Source: Nocardioides stalactiti
Lineage (GTDB): Bacteria; Actinomycetota; Actinomycetes; Propionibacteriales; Nocardioidaceae
Length of the DNA: 42,933 nucleotides
NCBI RefSeq assembly: GCF_014180715.1
Contig: NZ_JACEFC010000027.1
Location: 1-42,933 of the forward strand
Reading direction: 5' to 3'
The first letter of the stretch is position 1; every line of letters begins with the position of its first letter. Below, in pieces: positions 8,150 through 21,388 of this stretch. The position numbers and the translations under genes were made by a program. The notes under the pieces were generated by a model. It did not search any database and had not been told where the DNA came from. It saw only the letters and a list, made by a program, of their open reading frames with translations.

Positions 8150-8835
8150 TTCCACGCTCCCAGCTCCGGCAACGGCCGGGTCGAGGTCAGGCTGTCGCTC
8201 GCGCCGCGGCCCACGAGCCACCACGCGAGGTCGCCGGCGGGCCCGGCGACACCGTGCCCACCCTGGCCGACCAGCACGGTCTTGTCGATGTCCCGTGCGT
8301 GCAGGGTGATCCCGAGCTCGCGGCCCCGGTCGGCAGCGGCCGACTCCAGGAGCAAGGCTGCGAACGGCAGCGGCCAGTCGGCCGGCCCGTAGCCGATCCC
8401 GAGGTCGGCGTGGTGGATCTCGACCTCCTTCCAGCGGATCTCGACCACCTTGGCCGCGTCGAAGACGTGGCCGCCGGGCGTCCTCTCGATGGTGACCAGC
8501 GCCTTCATCAGGCGCAGCTCGCCGGCCAGGCGCAGCGAGGCCATCTGGTTGAACGCCGCGAGCTCCTCGACCGAGCCCGAGGACCGCTCCTCGACCTCGG
8601 CGTCGCGCGCCTCCTGGGAGTCGTAGATCGGGACCGGGTCCCCGGTGCGTGCACCGCGGAGAGCGCGGGCGAAACCGTGGGCGTTGAGCGCCAGGTGCGC
8701 GGCGACGTGTCCGCGGCTCCAGCCGGGCAGCAGGCTCGGGTCACGGAGCTGCTCGTCGGTCAGTCCCTCCAGCGCGGAGAGGTAGCGGGTGGTGGCCTCG
8801 AGAACGGCCTCGACCGGGTTCACGCGCCCCATCAT
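8146..8835 (-). CDS. Maleylpyruvate-isomerase-family (DinB-like, mycothiol-dependent) protein
   Basis: This 229-residue protein has the DinB-type four-helix N-terminal domain of mycothiol-dependent maleylpyruvate isomerase: [17 protein letters not shown] with H47, and [13 protein letters not shown] with E137 and H141, which together resemble the His-Glu-His metal site. A small C-terminal domain follows. Members of the family transfer or isomerise thiol-linked substrates in actinobacteria; the real reaction here is unknown. Its stop overlaps the hydrolase start by four bases, so the two form an operon divergent from uvrA. Two adjacent ATGs (8835 and 8832) and a GTG at 8823 are all possible starts. 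Confidence 0.82.
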   Translation of the reverse strand: MMGRVNPVEAVLEATTRYLSALEGLTDEQLRDPSLLPGWSRGHVAAHLALNAHGFARALRGARTGDPVPIYDSQEARDAEVEERSSGSVEELAAFNQMASLRLAGELRLMKALVTIERTPGGHVFDAAKVVEIRWKEVEIHHADLGIGYGPADWPLPFAALLLESAAADRGRELGITLHARDIDKTVLVGQGGHGVAGPAGDLAWWLVGRGASDSLTSTRPLPELGAWK

Positions 8836-8881
8836 CCACCCCTGGGGCGCCGCGGAAATCGGCGGTGTCGGCGGCGCTCCG

Positions 8882-8887
8882 TAGGCT
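8882..8887 (+). promoter_or_regulatory. -10 box of leaderless uvrA
   Basis: TAGGCT is followed by 7 bases and the uvrA GTG at 8895. No ribosome-binding sequence is present, so a leaderless transcript is likely. Confidence 0.55.
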
Positions 8888-8894
8888 GGGGCAC

Positions 8895-11798
<2,904 letters not shown>

Positions 11799-11849
11799 GG
11801 AACTGCTGTGACCTGCGATTCGCACCTGTTCCGGGCACGGGCCGGACCG

Positions 11850-11855
11850 TAGGGT
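11850..11855 (+). promoter_or_regulatory. -10 box upstream of the Rieske lipoprotein pair
   Basis: TAGGGT is followed by 7 bases and ATG 11863, the same geometry as uvrA and uvrC. It argues for the ATG rather than the upstream GTG at 11854. Confidence 0.5.
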
Positions 11856-11862
11856 GATTCAC

Positions 11863-12339
11863 ATGTCAACGATCAGCAGGCGACAGGCGATCACGGGGGC
11901 GGCCACCGTCGGGGTGGGTGTTCCCCTCTTGGCGGCGTGCGGCGACGACGGCTCCGACCCGAAGGCCGACGCCTCGGACCCGGCGACCTCCTCTGCCCCG
12001 CAACCGTCGACGGACGCCCCGTCCGACACCGGTGCACCGACCTCCGACCCGCCGGCCGGCGGCGGCATCTCGACCTCCGACGTCCCCGTCGGCGGTGGCA
12101 TCGTGGTCGTCGAGGAGTCGGTCGTGGTCACGCAGCCGACCGAGGGCGAGTTCAAGGCGTTCACCGCGGTGTGCACCCATGCCGGGTGCCTGGTGGCGCG
12201 GGTGAGCACGGAGATCGAGTGCGACTGCCACGGCAGCCGCTACTCGATCGAGGACGGCTCCGTCGTCGGCGGCCCGGCCCCGACCCCGCTCGGGGAGTTC
12301 ACGGTCACCGTCTCCGGCGACCAGATCACGGTCGAATGA
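11863..12339 (+). CDS. Exported Rieske [2Fe-2S] lipoprotein, disulfide-type
   Basis: This 158-residue protein has a twin-arginine start (SRRQAITGA), a hydrophobic segment and a lipobox with C26 (LLAACG), so it is probably folded in the cytoplasm, exported by Tat and lipid-anchored outside. A low-complexity Asp/Ser/Pro/Thr linker (about 28-70) leads to a Rieske domain with C104-T-H106-x2-C109 and C120-D-C122-H123. C104, H106, C120 and H123 would bind the cluster, and C109 and C122 would form the disulfide typical of high-potential Rieske proteins. The redox partner is unknown. The stop overlaps the next gene as ATGA. Confidence 0.88.
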   Translation: MSTISRRQAITGAATVGVGVPLLAACGDDGSDPKADASDPATSSAPQPSTDAPSDTGAPTSDPPAGGGISTSDVPVGGGIVVVEESVVVTQPTEGEFKAFTAVCTHAGCLVARVSTEIECDCHGSRYSIEDGSVVGGPAPTPLGEFTVTVSGDQITVE

Positions 12340-12755
12340 CGACTCTCCGCAACGCCCGGCCGACCCGGAGGATCCTCTTCCACGGTCTGGGCGCCCTCGG
12401 GGTGGCCGCTGCCCTCGCCGGCTGCGGCGGCGACGACGGTGACGGCGCGACGCCGGACCTGGAGGCCGGCACCGAGCTGACCACGACCGACGAGGTCCCG
12501 GTCGGCGGCGGCATCATCCTCACCGAGGAGAAGGTCGTGGTGACCCAGCCGACCGCAGGCGAGTTCAAGGCGTTCACCGCCGTCTGCACCCACCAGCAGC
12601 TCACGGTCACCTCGGTCGAGGACGGCGTCATCCACTGCGACAACCACGGCAGCGCCTACGACGCCGCGACCGGCGAGGTCGTCCAGTCGCCTGCCCCCGA
12701 CCCGCTCGCGTCGATCGCGATCGAGGTCAGGGACGGCAAGATCCTCACTGTGTGA
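12336..12755 (+). CDS. Exported Rieske [2Fe-2S] lipoprotein, lacking the disulfide cysteines
   Basis: This 139-residue paralogue of the preceding protein is coupled to it by an ATGA overlap. It has a twin-arginine-like start (PTRRILFHG), a lipobox with C30 (ALAGC), the shared VPVGGGI and TQPT.GEFKAFTAVCTH segments, and cluster ligands C84, H86, C101 and H104. L89 and N103 stand where the first protein has its disulfide cysteines, as in Rieske ferredoxins of lower potential. It also lacks the long linker. The last 11 bases overlap the convergent TTC38-like gene. A paired electron-transfer role is inference. Confidence 0.87.
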   Translation: MTTLRNARPTRRILFHGLGALGVAAALAGCGGDDGDGATPDLEAGTELTTTDEVPVGGGIILTEEKVVVTQPTAGEFKAFTAVCTHQQLTVTSVEDGVIHCDNHGSAYDAATGEVVQSPAPDPLASIAIEVRDGKILTV

Positions 12756-14037
12756 GGGCCGAGGCGCGCCACCGCTCGTCGCGCGGCGAGGGGCGGCGGT
12801 CCAGGCGCGCGTCGAGGAGTGTGCGCGCGTCGTCGTACCGCTCGGCGCGGAGCAGCGCCGCGATCCGGGTCTCCTCCACGATCTCGCGCTGCGCGTCGGA
12901 GCCGCCGAAGCGCCAGCACAGAGGAGCGAGCTCGGCGAGCCGGTCGGCCGCCTCCGAGGCGCGCCCGGAGCCGAGCAGACCGAGCGCCCGCGCCAGCGGG
13001 GCGACCACCTCGCGCTGGGTGGCGTGCGGGTGGCCGGCGCACCGGTCGGCCAGCCGCCGGAGCGCGTCGAGGTCTCCGAGCGCGAGCAGGGTGACGGCGG
13101 CGTGCATCCCGAGGAACGCCGTCGCCGGTGCCTCGAGCACACCGCGGCCGGCGGCGCGGGCGACCTCCTCCAGGTCGGGGACGGTCGCCGCGTCGGGCGT
13201 CAGCGCCCAGCGGTAGAGCAGCGAACCGGTGTCGACCAGGGCGCGGCAGCCGACCGCCTGCCGTGGCTGGAGCTGGGTCTCGTAGCGCCGGCGGACGGCG
13301 TCCAGGTCGCCGAGCGAGAGCTCGTGGAGCGCGGCGTGCCAGGAGAAGTGCGTGAGGCTCTCGGTCCCCGCTCCGTCACCGGCGACCCACGCGTCCATCC
13401 AGGCCAGGCCGGCATCGTGGTCGCCGGTCTCGTAGTGTGCGTGCGCTCGGGCGTGGGCCGCGTGGCCGGCCGTGGGGTCCGCAGCCAAGGCCGAGCAGGA
13501 CAGCGTCATCGCGTCGTCGTAGCGGCGTTGCTCCTGGCGGACGAAGGCCAGCAGGCCGAGGAACCACGGGTCGTCGCCGTACGCCGGCGCGGCGGCCTCC
13601 ACGATCGCCCAGGCCTCCGCAGGCACCTCGGTGACCCCGGCGAACGCGATCGTCGGCATGGCGACCGACAGCAGGACGGCGTCGCGCGGGTAGGTCCGGA
13701 GGTGCTGGAGGAGCGGCAGGTGGTCGCCCTGGAGGTGCCGGTCGACGGCGTGGACGTGGCTGCGCTCCCGCTCGGTCGCGCGACCGACGAGGCGGCGGGC
13801 GTCCTCGAGCCGGGAGACGATGTCGACGTCGACGCACATCTCGTGACCGAGCAGGGCCAGGTCGGCGTGCGCAAGGGCGAAGGTCGGGTCGTGCGCCAGC
13901 GCCGCCGCGATCCGGACGTGGGCGTCGCGGCGCAGCCGCAGCAGGTCGCGCACTCCGGAGACGTAGGCCCCGGCAGCGGCGTCGCCCGTGGTCAGGTGAT
14001 AGCCGTAGTCGTCACGACACCCTCCGCCCACCGTCAT
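12745..14037 (-). CDS. TTC38-like tetratricopeptide-type protein
   Basis: This 430-residue all-helical protein starts at ATG 14037 with GGGGAG upstream. Much longer readings in this frame run antisense to uvrC and are rejected. The segments YPRDAVLL, HAHYETGDHDAGLAWMDAWV, HFSWHAALHELSLGDLDAV and LVDTGSLLYRWAL resemble the conserved core of the TTC38 repeat family, as remembered, which has no established reaction in bacteria. There is no signal peptide or membrane segment. It is divergent from uvrC and its tail overlaps the second Rieske gene by 11 bases. Its function is unknown; a role as a protein-interaction scaffold is the default expectation. Confidence 0.8.
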   Translation of the reverse strand: MTVGGGCRDDYGYHLTTGDAAAGAYVSGVRDLLRLRRDAHVRIAAALAHDPTFALAHADLALLGHEMCVDVDIVSRLEDARRLVGRATERERSHVHAVDRHLQGDHLPLLQHLRTYPRDAVLLSVAMPTIAFAGVTEVPAEAWAIVEAAAPAYGDDPWFLGLLAFVRQEQRRYDDAMTLSCSALAADPTAGHAAHARAHAHYETGDHDAGLAWMDAWVAGDGAGTESLTHFSWHAALHELSLGDLDAVRRRYETQLQPRQAVGCRALVDTGSLLYRWALTPDAATVPDLEEVARAAGRGVLEAPATAFLGMHAAVTLLALGDLDALRRLADRCAGHPHATQREVVAPLARALGLLGSGRASEAADRLAELAPLCWRFGGSDAQREIVEETRIAALLRAERYDDARTLLDARLDRRPSPRDERWRASALTQ

Positions 14038-14133
14038 GGCGCCAGTCTCTCCCCGCGTCCGCCACGACACGACCATTTCGTGCCCGGATGTGCCGATCAC
14101 CCTGGAGGGGGCCGGGCCGTCGGCGCCGGTCCG

Positions 14134-14139
14134 TAGGGT
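14134..14139 (+). promoter_or_regulatory. -10 box of leaderless uvrC
   Basis: TAGGGT is followed by 6 bases and the uvrC GTG at 14146, with no ribosome-binding sequence between them. Confidence 0.55.
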
Positions 14140-14145
14140 TGGGGC

Positions 14146-16089
14146 GTGTCGCAGAGCTATCGCCCGAAGCCGGGGGAGATCCCCACCGAGCCCGGGGTCT
14201 ACCGCTTCCGCGACCAGCAGCGCCGCGTGATCTACGTCGGCAAGGCCAAGAACCTGCGCGCCCGGCTCTCGTCGTACTTCCAGGACGTCGGCAACCTCCA
14301 CCAGCGCACCGCGACCATGGTCGCGACCGCCGCGTCGGTGGAGTGGACCGTCGTCAAGACGGAGGTCGAGGCCCTCCAGCTCGAGTACTCCTGGATCAAG
14401 GAGTACGACCCGCGGTTCAACGTGAAGTACCGCGACGACAAGTCCTACCCGTGGCTCGCGGTGACGGTCGGGGAGGAGTTCCCCCGGGTGATGGTCGGGC
14501 GCGGTGCCAAGCGCCGCGGCACCCGTTACTTCGGTCCCTACAGCCACGCCTGGGCGATCCGCGAGACCGTCGACATCCTGCTGAGGGTCTTCCCGATGCG
14601 CTCGTGCAGCAACGGCGTCTTCAAGCGCTCCCAGCAGATCGGCCGGCCGTGCCTGCTCGGCTACATCGACAAGTGCGCCGCGCCGTGCGTCGGCAACGTG
14701 AGCGCCGAGGAGCACCGCGCGATCGTCGACGACTTCTGCGAGTTCATGGCCGGCCGGACGGCCGCCTTCACCAAACGCATCGAGAAGGAGATGTACGCCG
14801 CCAGCGACGACCTCGACTTCGAGCGGGCAGCGCGGCTCCGTGATGACCTCGGCGCGATGCAGAAGGCGCTGGAGAAGCAGGCGGTGGTGCTGGGCGACGG
14901 CGCTGACGCCGACGTGATCGCGCTCGCGGAGGACCCGCTCGAGGTCGCGGTCCAGGTCTTCTACGTGCGCGGCGGCCGGATCCGCGGGCAGCGCGGGTGG
15001 GTGGCCGACCGTACCGACGACGGCGGCACCCCCGAGCTGGTCGACGACTTCCTGCTCCAGCTCTACGCGGGCGAGCCCGACTCGGTGCCGCGCGAGATCC
15101 TCGTCCCGGAGCTGCCGCCCGACGTGGCGACGTTCGAGCAGCTCCTCAGCGACCTCAAGGGGTCCAAGGTCGCGATCCGGGTCCCCCAGCGGGGCGACAA
15201 GAAGCTGCTCCAGGAGAACGTCGCCCGCAACGCGGTCGAGGCCCTGGCCCTGCACAAGACCAAGCGCGCCAGCGACCTCACGACCCGCAACCAGGCCCTC
15301 GCCGAGATCGCCGACGCGCTGGGGCTCGACGAGGCGCCGCTGCGCATCGAGTGCTACGACGTCTCCCACATCCAGGGGACCGAGATCGTCGCCTCCATGG
15401 TGGTGTTCGAGGACGGGTTGGCGCGCAAGGGGGAGTACCGCCGGTTCGTCATCCGCGACCAGGAGGGGTCGGACGACGTCGCGGCGATGCACGAGGTGAT
15501 CACCCGCCGCTTCCGCCGGCTGCTCGACGAGCAGGCGCGCAGCGAGGAACGGATGGGGGACGACGGCCCCATGCTCGTCGACCCCGACACCGGACGCCCG
15601 CGGAAGTTCGCCTACGCGCCCGGGCTGGTGGTGGTCGACGGCGGCGCACCGCAGGTCGCCGCCGCCCAGCGCGCGCTCGACGAGCTCGGCATCGACGACA
15701 TCCCGATCTGCGGTCTCGCCAAGCGGCTCGAGGAGGTCTGGCTGCCCGGCGAGCCGGATCCCGTGATCCTGCGACGCAGCTCCGAGGGCCTCTACCTGCT
15801 GCAGCGGGTCCGGGACGAGGCCCACCGGTTCGCCATCGCCCACCACCGTGGCCGCCGGTCGAAGTCGATGGTCGAGAGCCTGCTCGACGACGTACCCGGG
15901 CTCGGGGAGGTGCGCCGCAAGACCCTGCTGCGCCACTTCGGGTCGCTCAAGAAGCTCCGGGAGGCCGAGGTCGAGGAGATCGCCGCCGTCCCCGGCATCG
16001 GGCCCCGGACCGCGACCGCGATCAAGGATGCCGTCACGGCGGGGGACGCGACAGCGCGCACGAGGACCGGGAAGACTACGTCGTCATGA
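14146..16089 (+). CDS. uvrC: Excinuclease ABC subunit UvrC
   Basis: This 647-residue nuclease makes both incisions of nucleotide excision repair after UvrAB recognition. A GIY-YIG domain opens the protein (PGVYRF, then [18 protein letters not shown]), a UVR motif that contacts UvrB follows near 205-240 ([17 protein letters not shown]), an RNase-H-like endonuclease domain lies in the second half ([12 protein letters not shown] and VVDGGAPQV carry the acidic residues), and tandem helix-hairpin-helix motifs close it ([27 protein letters not shown]). It is the first gene of a coupled run with rapZ and yvcK through ATGA and TGATG overlaps. Confidence 0.97.
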   Translation: MSQSYRPKPGEIPTEPGVYRFRDQQRRVIYVGKAKNLRARLSSYFQDVGNLHQRTATMVATAASVEWTVVKTEVEALQLEYSWIKEYDPRFNVKYRDDKSYPWLAVTVGEEFPRVMVGRGAKRRGTRYFGPYSHAWAIRETVDILLRVFPMRSCSNGVFKRSQQIGRPCLLGYIDKCAAPCVGNVSAEEHRAIVDDFCEFMAGRTAAFTKRIEKEMYAASDDLDFERAARLRDDLGAMQKALEKQAVVLGDGADADVIALAEDPLEVAVQVFYVRGGRIRGQRGWVADRTDDGGTPELVDDFLLQLYAGEPDSVPREILVPELPPDVATFEQLLSDLKGSKVAIRVPQRGDKKLLQENVARNAVEALALHKTKRASDLTTRNQALAEIADALGLDEAPLRIECYDVSHIQGTEIVASMVVFEDGLARKGEYRRFVIRDQEGSDDVAAMHEVITRRFRRLLDEQARSEERMGDDGPMLVDPDTGRPRKFAYAPGLVVVDGGAPQVAAAQRALDELGIDDIPICGLAKRLEEVWLPGEPDPVILRRSSEGLYLLQRVRDEAHRFAIAHHRGRRSKSMVESLLDDVPGLGEVRRKTLLRHFGSLKKLREAEVEEIAAVPGIGPRTATAIKDAVTAGDATARTRTGKTTSS

Positions 16090-16985
16090 GCGGGGTCTTG
16101 AGCGAGGTGGAGGACGACGGCCAGGCAGGCGTCGGCGAGCTGGTCGTCATCACCGGGATGACCGGCGCCGGCCGCAGCACCGCGGCGAAGGAGCTGGAGG
16201 ACCTCGGGTTCTTCGTCATCGACAACCTCCCGCCGAGCATGCTGGCCGAGGCGGTGCGCATCGTCGACGCCGGCCAGGGCCGTAGCCAGCGGATCGCGGT
16301 CGTGGTCGACGTCCGCTCCGGCTCCTTCTTCCAGGGCCTGCGCAGCGCGCTCGCCCACGGTGTGCGAGGCCGCAACACCACGTTGGTCTTCCTCGACGCG
16401 ACGATCGACGTCCTGGTCCGCCGGCAGGAGGCGGCGCGCCGCCCCCACCCGCTCCAGGAGGGCGGACGGCTCCTCGACGGTCTGGAGCGCGAACGGATCG
16501 TGCTCGCCGACCTGCGCAGCGACGCCGACCTGGTCATCGACACGACCAATCTCAACGTCCACCAGCTCACCGACCGGATCGCCGAGTCGTTCGGCACGCC
16601 CGAGACCACCCAGCTGCGGGTCACGACGATCAGCTTCGGCTTCAAGTACGGCATCCCGGTCGACGCCGACTACGTCGCCGACATGCGGTTCCTGCCCAAC
16701 CCGCACTGGGTGCCCGAGCTGCGCGCCCACTCCGGACGGGACCAGGACGTCGCCGACTACGTCCTCGGCCGGCCCGGCGCGCAGGAGTTCCTCGACCAGT
16801 ACGTCGGGCTGCTCACGGGTGTGGCCGAGGGCTACCTGCGCGAGGGCAAGCGCTTCATGCGGGTCGCGATCGGCTGCACCGGCGGCAAGCACCGCAGCGT
16901 GGCGATGAGCGAGGAGATCGCCCGCCGCATGCAGGAGATCGGCTACGTCGCCCGCGCCATCCACCGCGACCTCGGGCGGGAGTGA
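16086..16985 (+). CDS. rapZ: RapZ/YvcJ-family nucleotide-binding protein
   Basis: This 299-residue P-loop protein starts at ATG 16086, overlapping the uvrC stop. The Walker [10 protein letters not shown] has Arg in place of Lys, which I recall in other actinobacterial members. The C-terminal domain has the family signatures [26 protein letters not shown] and [16 protein letters not shown]. In E. coli RapZ controls glmS through small RNAs; in Gram-positives the role of YvcJ is less defined, and nucleotide or RNA binding is the safe statement. The uvrC-rapZ-yvcK-whiA order is conserved in actinobacteria. Confidence 0.94.
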   Translation: MSGVLSEVEDDGQAGVGELVVITGMTGAGRSTAAKELEDLGFFVIDNLPPSMLAEAVRIVDAGQGRSQRIAVVVDVRSGSFFQGLRSALAHGVRGRNTTLVFLDATIDVLVRRQEAARRPHPLQEGGRLLDGLERERIVLADLRSDADLVIDTTNLNVHQLTDRIAESFGTPETTQLRVTTISFGFKYGIPVDADYVADMRFLPNPHWVPELRAHSGRDQDVADYVLGRPGAQEFLDQYVGLLTGVAEGYLREGKRFMRVAIGCTGGKHRSVAMSEEIARRMQEIGYVARAIHRDLGRE

Positions 16986-17980
16986 TGACACCCAGCCATC
17001 GGCCGCAGGCCTCCTCCCTCGAGCGCGCCCAGGCGGTGGTGGCACTCGGAGGCGGCCACGGGCTGCACGCCTCGTTGACCGCGTTGCGGATGCTCGTCGA
17101 CGACCTGACCGTCGACGAGCTCACCGCGGTCGTGACGGTGGCCGACAACGGCGGTTCCTCGGGGCGGCTGCGCGGTGAGTTCGGGGTGCTTCCGCCGGGT
17201 GACCTGCGGATGGCGCTCGCCGCGCTCTGCGGCGACGACGAGTGGGGCGACACCTGGGCGCGGGTGCTCCAGCACCGGTTCGAGGGCCACGGGGAGATGC
17301 GCGGGCACGTGGTCGGCAACCTGCTGATCGTCGGTCTCTGGGAGCTCCTGGGCGACCACGTCGACGCGCTCGACTGGGTCGGACGGCTGCTCGGAGCCAA
17401 GGGCCGGGTGCTGCCGATGGCGATGACCCCGATGGACATCACCGCCGAGGTCCGCGGCCTCGGCGCCGACCCCGATGCGCTCACGACGGTCCGCGGTCAG
17501 GTCGAGGTCGCGACCACCGACGGGGTCATCGACTCGGTCGCCCTCGACCCGCCCGACCCCGACGTCACCCCCGCGGCGCTGGCCGCGATCGAGGAGGCCG
17601 ACTGGGCGGTGCTCGGGCCGGGTTCGTGGTTCAGCTCGGTCATCCCGCACCTGCTCGTCCCGCAGCTGCGCGATGCGCTCGCCGCGACCGAGGCACGGCT
17701 CATCGTCGTACTGAACCTCGCCGAGCAGCAGGGCGAGACCCACGGCTTCGGTCCCGCCGACCACCTGTCGGTGCTGGCCGAGCATGCGCCCGACCTCAAG
17801 GTCCACACGGTGCTGGCCGACCGGGAGAGCGTGGGGGAGGAGCTCGACGACCTCCGGTCGGTGGTCACGGCTCTCGGCGCGCGCCTCGTCATCGACGACG
17901 TCGCGATGAGCGACGGGACCCCCCGCCACGACCCGACCCTGCTCGCCGCTGCCTACACCCGGATCATGCAGACCACCTGA
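16985..17980 (+). CDS. yvcK: YvcK/CofD-like protein (gluconeogenesis factor family)
   Basis: This 331-residue Rossmann-type protein carries the family motifs VVALGGGHGLHASL near the start, VTVADNGGSSGRLRGEFGVLPPGDLRM, and LGPGSWFSSVIPHLL. YvcK homologues bind UDP-sugars and affect growth on gluconeogenic carbon sources and cell-wall synthesis; the mycobacterial homologue is CuvA. The sequence resembles CofD transferases, but the context here is YvcK. ATG 16985 shares one base with the rapZ stop; the GTG immediately before it is an equally possible start. Confidence 0.92.
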   Translation: MTPSHRPQASSLERAQAVVALGGGHGLHASLTALRMLVDDLTVDELTAVVTVADNGGSSGRLRGEFGVLPPGDLRMALAALCGDDEWGDTWARVLQHRFEGHGEMRGHVVGNLLIVGLWELLGDHVDALDWVGRLLGAKGRVLPMAMTPMDITAEVRGLGADPDALTTVRGQVEVATTDGVIDSVALDPPDPDVTPAALAAIEEADWAVLGPGSWFSSVIPHLLVPQLRDALAATEARLIVVLNLAEQQGETHGFGPADHLSVLAEHAPDLKVHTVLADRESVGEELDDLRSVVTALGARLVIDDVAMSDGTPRHDPTLLAAAYTRIMQTT

Positions 17981-18048
17981 GGATCGGCCGTCGTCCGCGT
18001 CTCCCGGTCCCGTCCGAGGGTTGTTGACGGAGGTGGCAGGATCGACCC

Positions 18049-19035
18049 ATGGCGATGACGGCTCAGGTCAAGGCGGAACTGGCCAGCACCCCGGTCACCA
18101 AGGCGTGTTGTCGCAAGGCGGAGGTCGCCTCCACCCTGCGCTTCGCCGGCGGTCTCCACATCGTGGGCGGCCGGATCGTCGTCGAGGCCGAGCTCGACAC
18201 CGGCGCCGCCGCGCGCCGGCTGCGTCGCGACATCGGTGAGATGTACGGGCAGGCCTCCGACGTGGTGATGGTCCAGGGCAACGGCATCCGCAAGGGCAGC
18301 CGCTACATCGTCCGCGTGGTCAAGGACGGGGAAGCGCTCGCGCGCCAGACGGGTCTCCTCGACCAGCGCGGCCGGCCGATCCGTGGACTGCCGCCGGCCG
18401 TCGTCTCGGGTGGCGGCTGCGACGCGGTCGCCGCCTGGCGGGGCGCGTTCCTCGCCCACGGGTCGCTCACCGAGCCCGGCCGCTCGTCCTCGCTCGAGGT
18501 CACCTGCCCCGGCTCCGAGGCCGCCCTCGCGCTCGTCGGCGTCGCCCGCCGACTCGGGATCCAGGCCAAGGCCCGCGAGGTGCGGGGCGTCGACCGCGTG
18601 GTCATCCGCGACGGCGACGCGATCGGTCAGCTCCTCACCCGGCTCGGCGCCCACGAGACGCTGATGGCCTGGGAGGAGCGCCGGATGCGGCGCGAGGTCC
18701 GGGCGACCGCCAACCGCCTCGCCAACTTCGACGACGCCAACCTGCGCCGTTCCGCCCGCGCCGCCGTCACCGCCGGTGCTCGCGTCGACCGTGCCATGGA
18801 GATCCTCGGTGACGACGTCCCCGACCACCTGAAGATGGCCGGTGAGCTCCGGCTCGAGCACAAGCAGGCCTCCCTCGAGGAGCTCGGTCAGCTCCACGAG
18901 CCGGTGTTGACGAAGGACGCGATCGCCGGCCGGATACGGCGTCTCCTGGCGATGGCGGACAAGAAGGCCGAGGAGCTCGGCATCCCGGACACCGAGGCGT
19001 CGCTGACGCCGGAGATGCTCGCGGGCGACAGCTGA
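18049..19035 (+). CDS. whiA: DNA-binding protein WhiA
   Basis: This 328-residue regulator starts [13 protein letters not shown]. It has an N-terminal LAGLIDADG-homing-endonuclease-like fold without nuclease activity and a C-terminal helix-turn-helix (about 220-310, with [21 protein letters not shown] and LEELGQL). In Streptomyces WhiA works with WhiB to start sporulation septation; in non-sporulating actinobacteria it affects division and growth. It lies 68 bases after yvcK. A weak -10 CAGGAT six bases before the ATG and a GGAGG set too far upstream suggest a leaderless internal promoter. Confidence 0.95.
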   Translation: MAMTAQVKAELASTPVTKACCRKAEVASTLRFAGGLHIVGGRIVVEAELDTGAAARRLRRDIGEMYGQASDVVMVQGNGIRKGSRYIVRVVKDGEALARQTGLLDQRGRPIRGLPPAVVSGGGCDAVAAWRGAFLAHGSLTEPGRSSSLEVTCPGSEAALALVGVARRLGIQAKAREVRGVDRVVIRDGDAIGQLLTRLGAHETLMAWEERRMRREVRATANRLANFDDANLRRSARAAVTAGARVDRAMEILGDDVPDHLKMAGELRLEHKQASLEELGQLHEPVLTKDAIAGRIRRLLAMADKKAEELGIPDTEASLTPEMLAGDS

Positions 19036-19079
19036 CGGTCGCACCCTGGGCGGGTGATCCAGACCACACCTCGGCCGGG

Positions 19080-19142
19080 TAGGGTCGATCCGCGGGTGAC
19101 TGAACGCCCGGAACCTGACGTCTGGCGGGTGACCGAACGCCC
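19080..19142 (+). promoter_or_regulatory. gap promoter and leader with an 18-base direct repeat
   Basis: A -10 TAGGGT lies at 19080-19085, putting the transcript start near 19092 and giving a leader of about 77 bases. The leader opens with two copies of GCGGGTGAC(T/C)GAACGCCC, at 19092-19109 and 19125-19142, identical at 17 of 18 positions and spaced 33 bp start to start, close to three helical turns. That geometry suits a dimeric regulator or paired RNA-protein sites. I do not recognise the motif. Confidence 0.5.
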
Positions 19143-19156
19143 TCCACCGAGACTAG

Positions 19157-20167
<1,011 letters not shown>

Positions 20168-20170
20168 TCG

Positions 20171-21382
20171 ATGGGTGAATTCGCAGGACTGGGCGAGGTG
20201 GGCGGCAAGCGCGTCCTCGTCCGGTCGGACCTCAACGTGCCCCTGAACGGGGCCACCATCACCGACGACGGTCGGATCCGGGCGAGCGTGCCGACCATCC
20301 AAGCGCTGGCGGAGGCCGGGGCGCGGGTGGTCGTCACCGCCCACCTGGGTCGCCCGAAGGGCGAGCCGGACCCCGCGTACTCCCTGGCCCCGGTCGCCGC
20401 TCGGCTGGGTGAGCTGCTCGGCCAGGAGGTCGCGTTCGCGACCGACACCGTCGGCTCCTCGGCCCAGGAGACCGTCGCCGCGCTCGAGGACGGACAGGTC
20501 GCCGTCCTCGAGAACGTGCGCTTCAACGCGGGGGAGACGAGCAAGGACGAGGGCGAGCGCGGTGCGTTCGCCGACCAGCTCGCTGCGCTGGCTGACGCGT
20601 TCGTCTCGGACGGTTTCGGCGTCGTGCACCGCAAGCAGGCGTCGGTCTACGACGTCGCCGAGCGGCTGCCGCACGCGATGGGCGGTCTGGTCGCCGCGGA
20701 GGTCGACGTCCTGCGTCGCCTCACCGTGCAGCCCGAGCGGCCCTACGTCGTCGTGCTCGGCGGGTCGAAGGTGTCCGACAAGCTCGGCGTCATCGACAAC
20801 CTGCTCGGCAAGGCCGACAAGCTGCTCATCGGTGGCGGCATGATGTTCACCTTCCTCGCGGCCGAGGGCCACGAGGTCGGCAAGAGCCTCCTCGAGGAGG
20901 ACCAGCTCGAGGTCTGCCGGGACTACCTGCGGCGCGCCCACGAGTCCGGCGTGGAGCTGATCCTCCCGACCGACATCGTCGTCGACACCGAGTTCCCGGC
21001 GGGTGAGCGCACCCCGGCCCCGTTCGTCGTACCGTCCTCGGAGATCCCCTCGGACACGCTCGGCCTCGACATCGGCCCGGACAGCGCGGCGATCTACGCC
21101 AAGGCGCTCGCCGATGCGCGGACCGTCTTCTGGAACGGGCCGATGGGCGTGTTCGAGGTCGATGCGTTCGCGGCCGGCACCCGCGCCGTCGCCGCAGCCC
21201 TGACGCAGGTCTCGGCCAACGGCGGGCTGACCGTCGTCGGCGGGGGCGACTCCGCCGCCGCGGTCCGCACCCTCGGCTTCGACGAGGCCGCGTTCGGCCA
21301 CATCTCCACCGGCGGTGGCGCCAGCCTCGAGTACCTCGAGGGCAAAGAGCTCCCCGGCATCACCGTTCTGGAAAAGGGCTGA
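20171..21382 (+). CDS. pgk: Phosphoglycerate kinase
   Basis: This 403-residue kinase transfers phosphate from 1,3-bisphosphoglycerate to ADP. It has the N-terminal substrate-domain motif [21 protein letters not shown], the KVSDKLGVI segment, and the C-terminal nucleotide domain with GGGDSAAAV and [19 protein letters not shown]. Length is usual for the family. It lies between gap and tpiA with gaps of 3 and 6 bases, so translation is likely coupled. Confidence 0.97.
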   Translation: MGEFAGLGEVGGKRVLVRSDLNVPLNGATITDDGRIRASVPTIQALAEAGARVVVTAHLGRPKGEPDPAYSLAPVAARLGELLGQEVAFATDTVGSSAQETVAALEDGQVAVLENVRFNAGETSKDEGERGAFADQLAALADAFVSDGFGVVHRKQASVYDVAERLPHAMGGLVAAEVDVLRRLTVQPERPYVVVLGGSKVSDKLGVIDNLLGKADKLLIGGGMMFTFLAAEGHEVGKSLLEEDQLEVCRDYLRRAHESGVELILPTDIVVDTEFPAGERTPAPFVVPSSEIPSDTLGLDIGPDSAAIYAKALADARTVFWNGPMGVFEVDAFAAGTRAVAAALTQVSANGGLTVVGGGDSAAAVRTLGFDEAAFGHISTGGGASLEYLEGKELPGITVLEKG

Positions 21383-21388
21383 CGACAC

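Noticed and set aside
14038-15936. N-terminal extension of the TTC38-like frame across uvrC
   Set aside because: The extension lies antisense to uvrC motifs, and a good ribosome site stands before ATG 14037.
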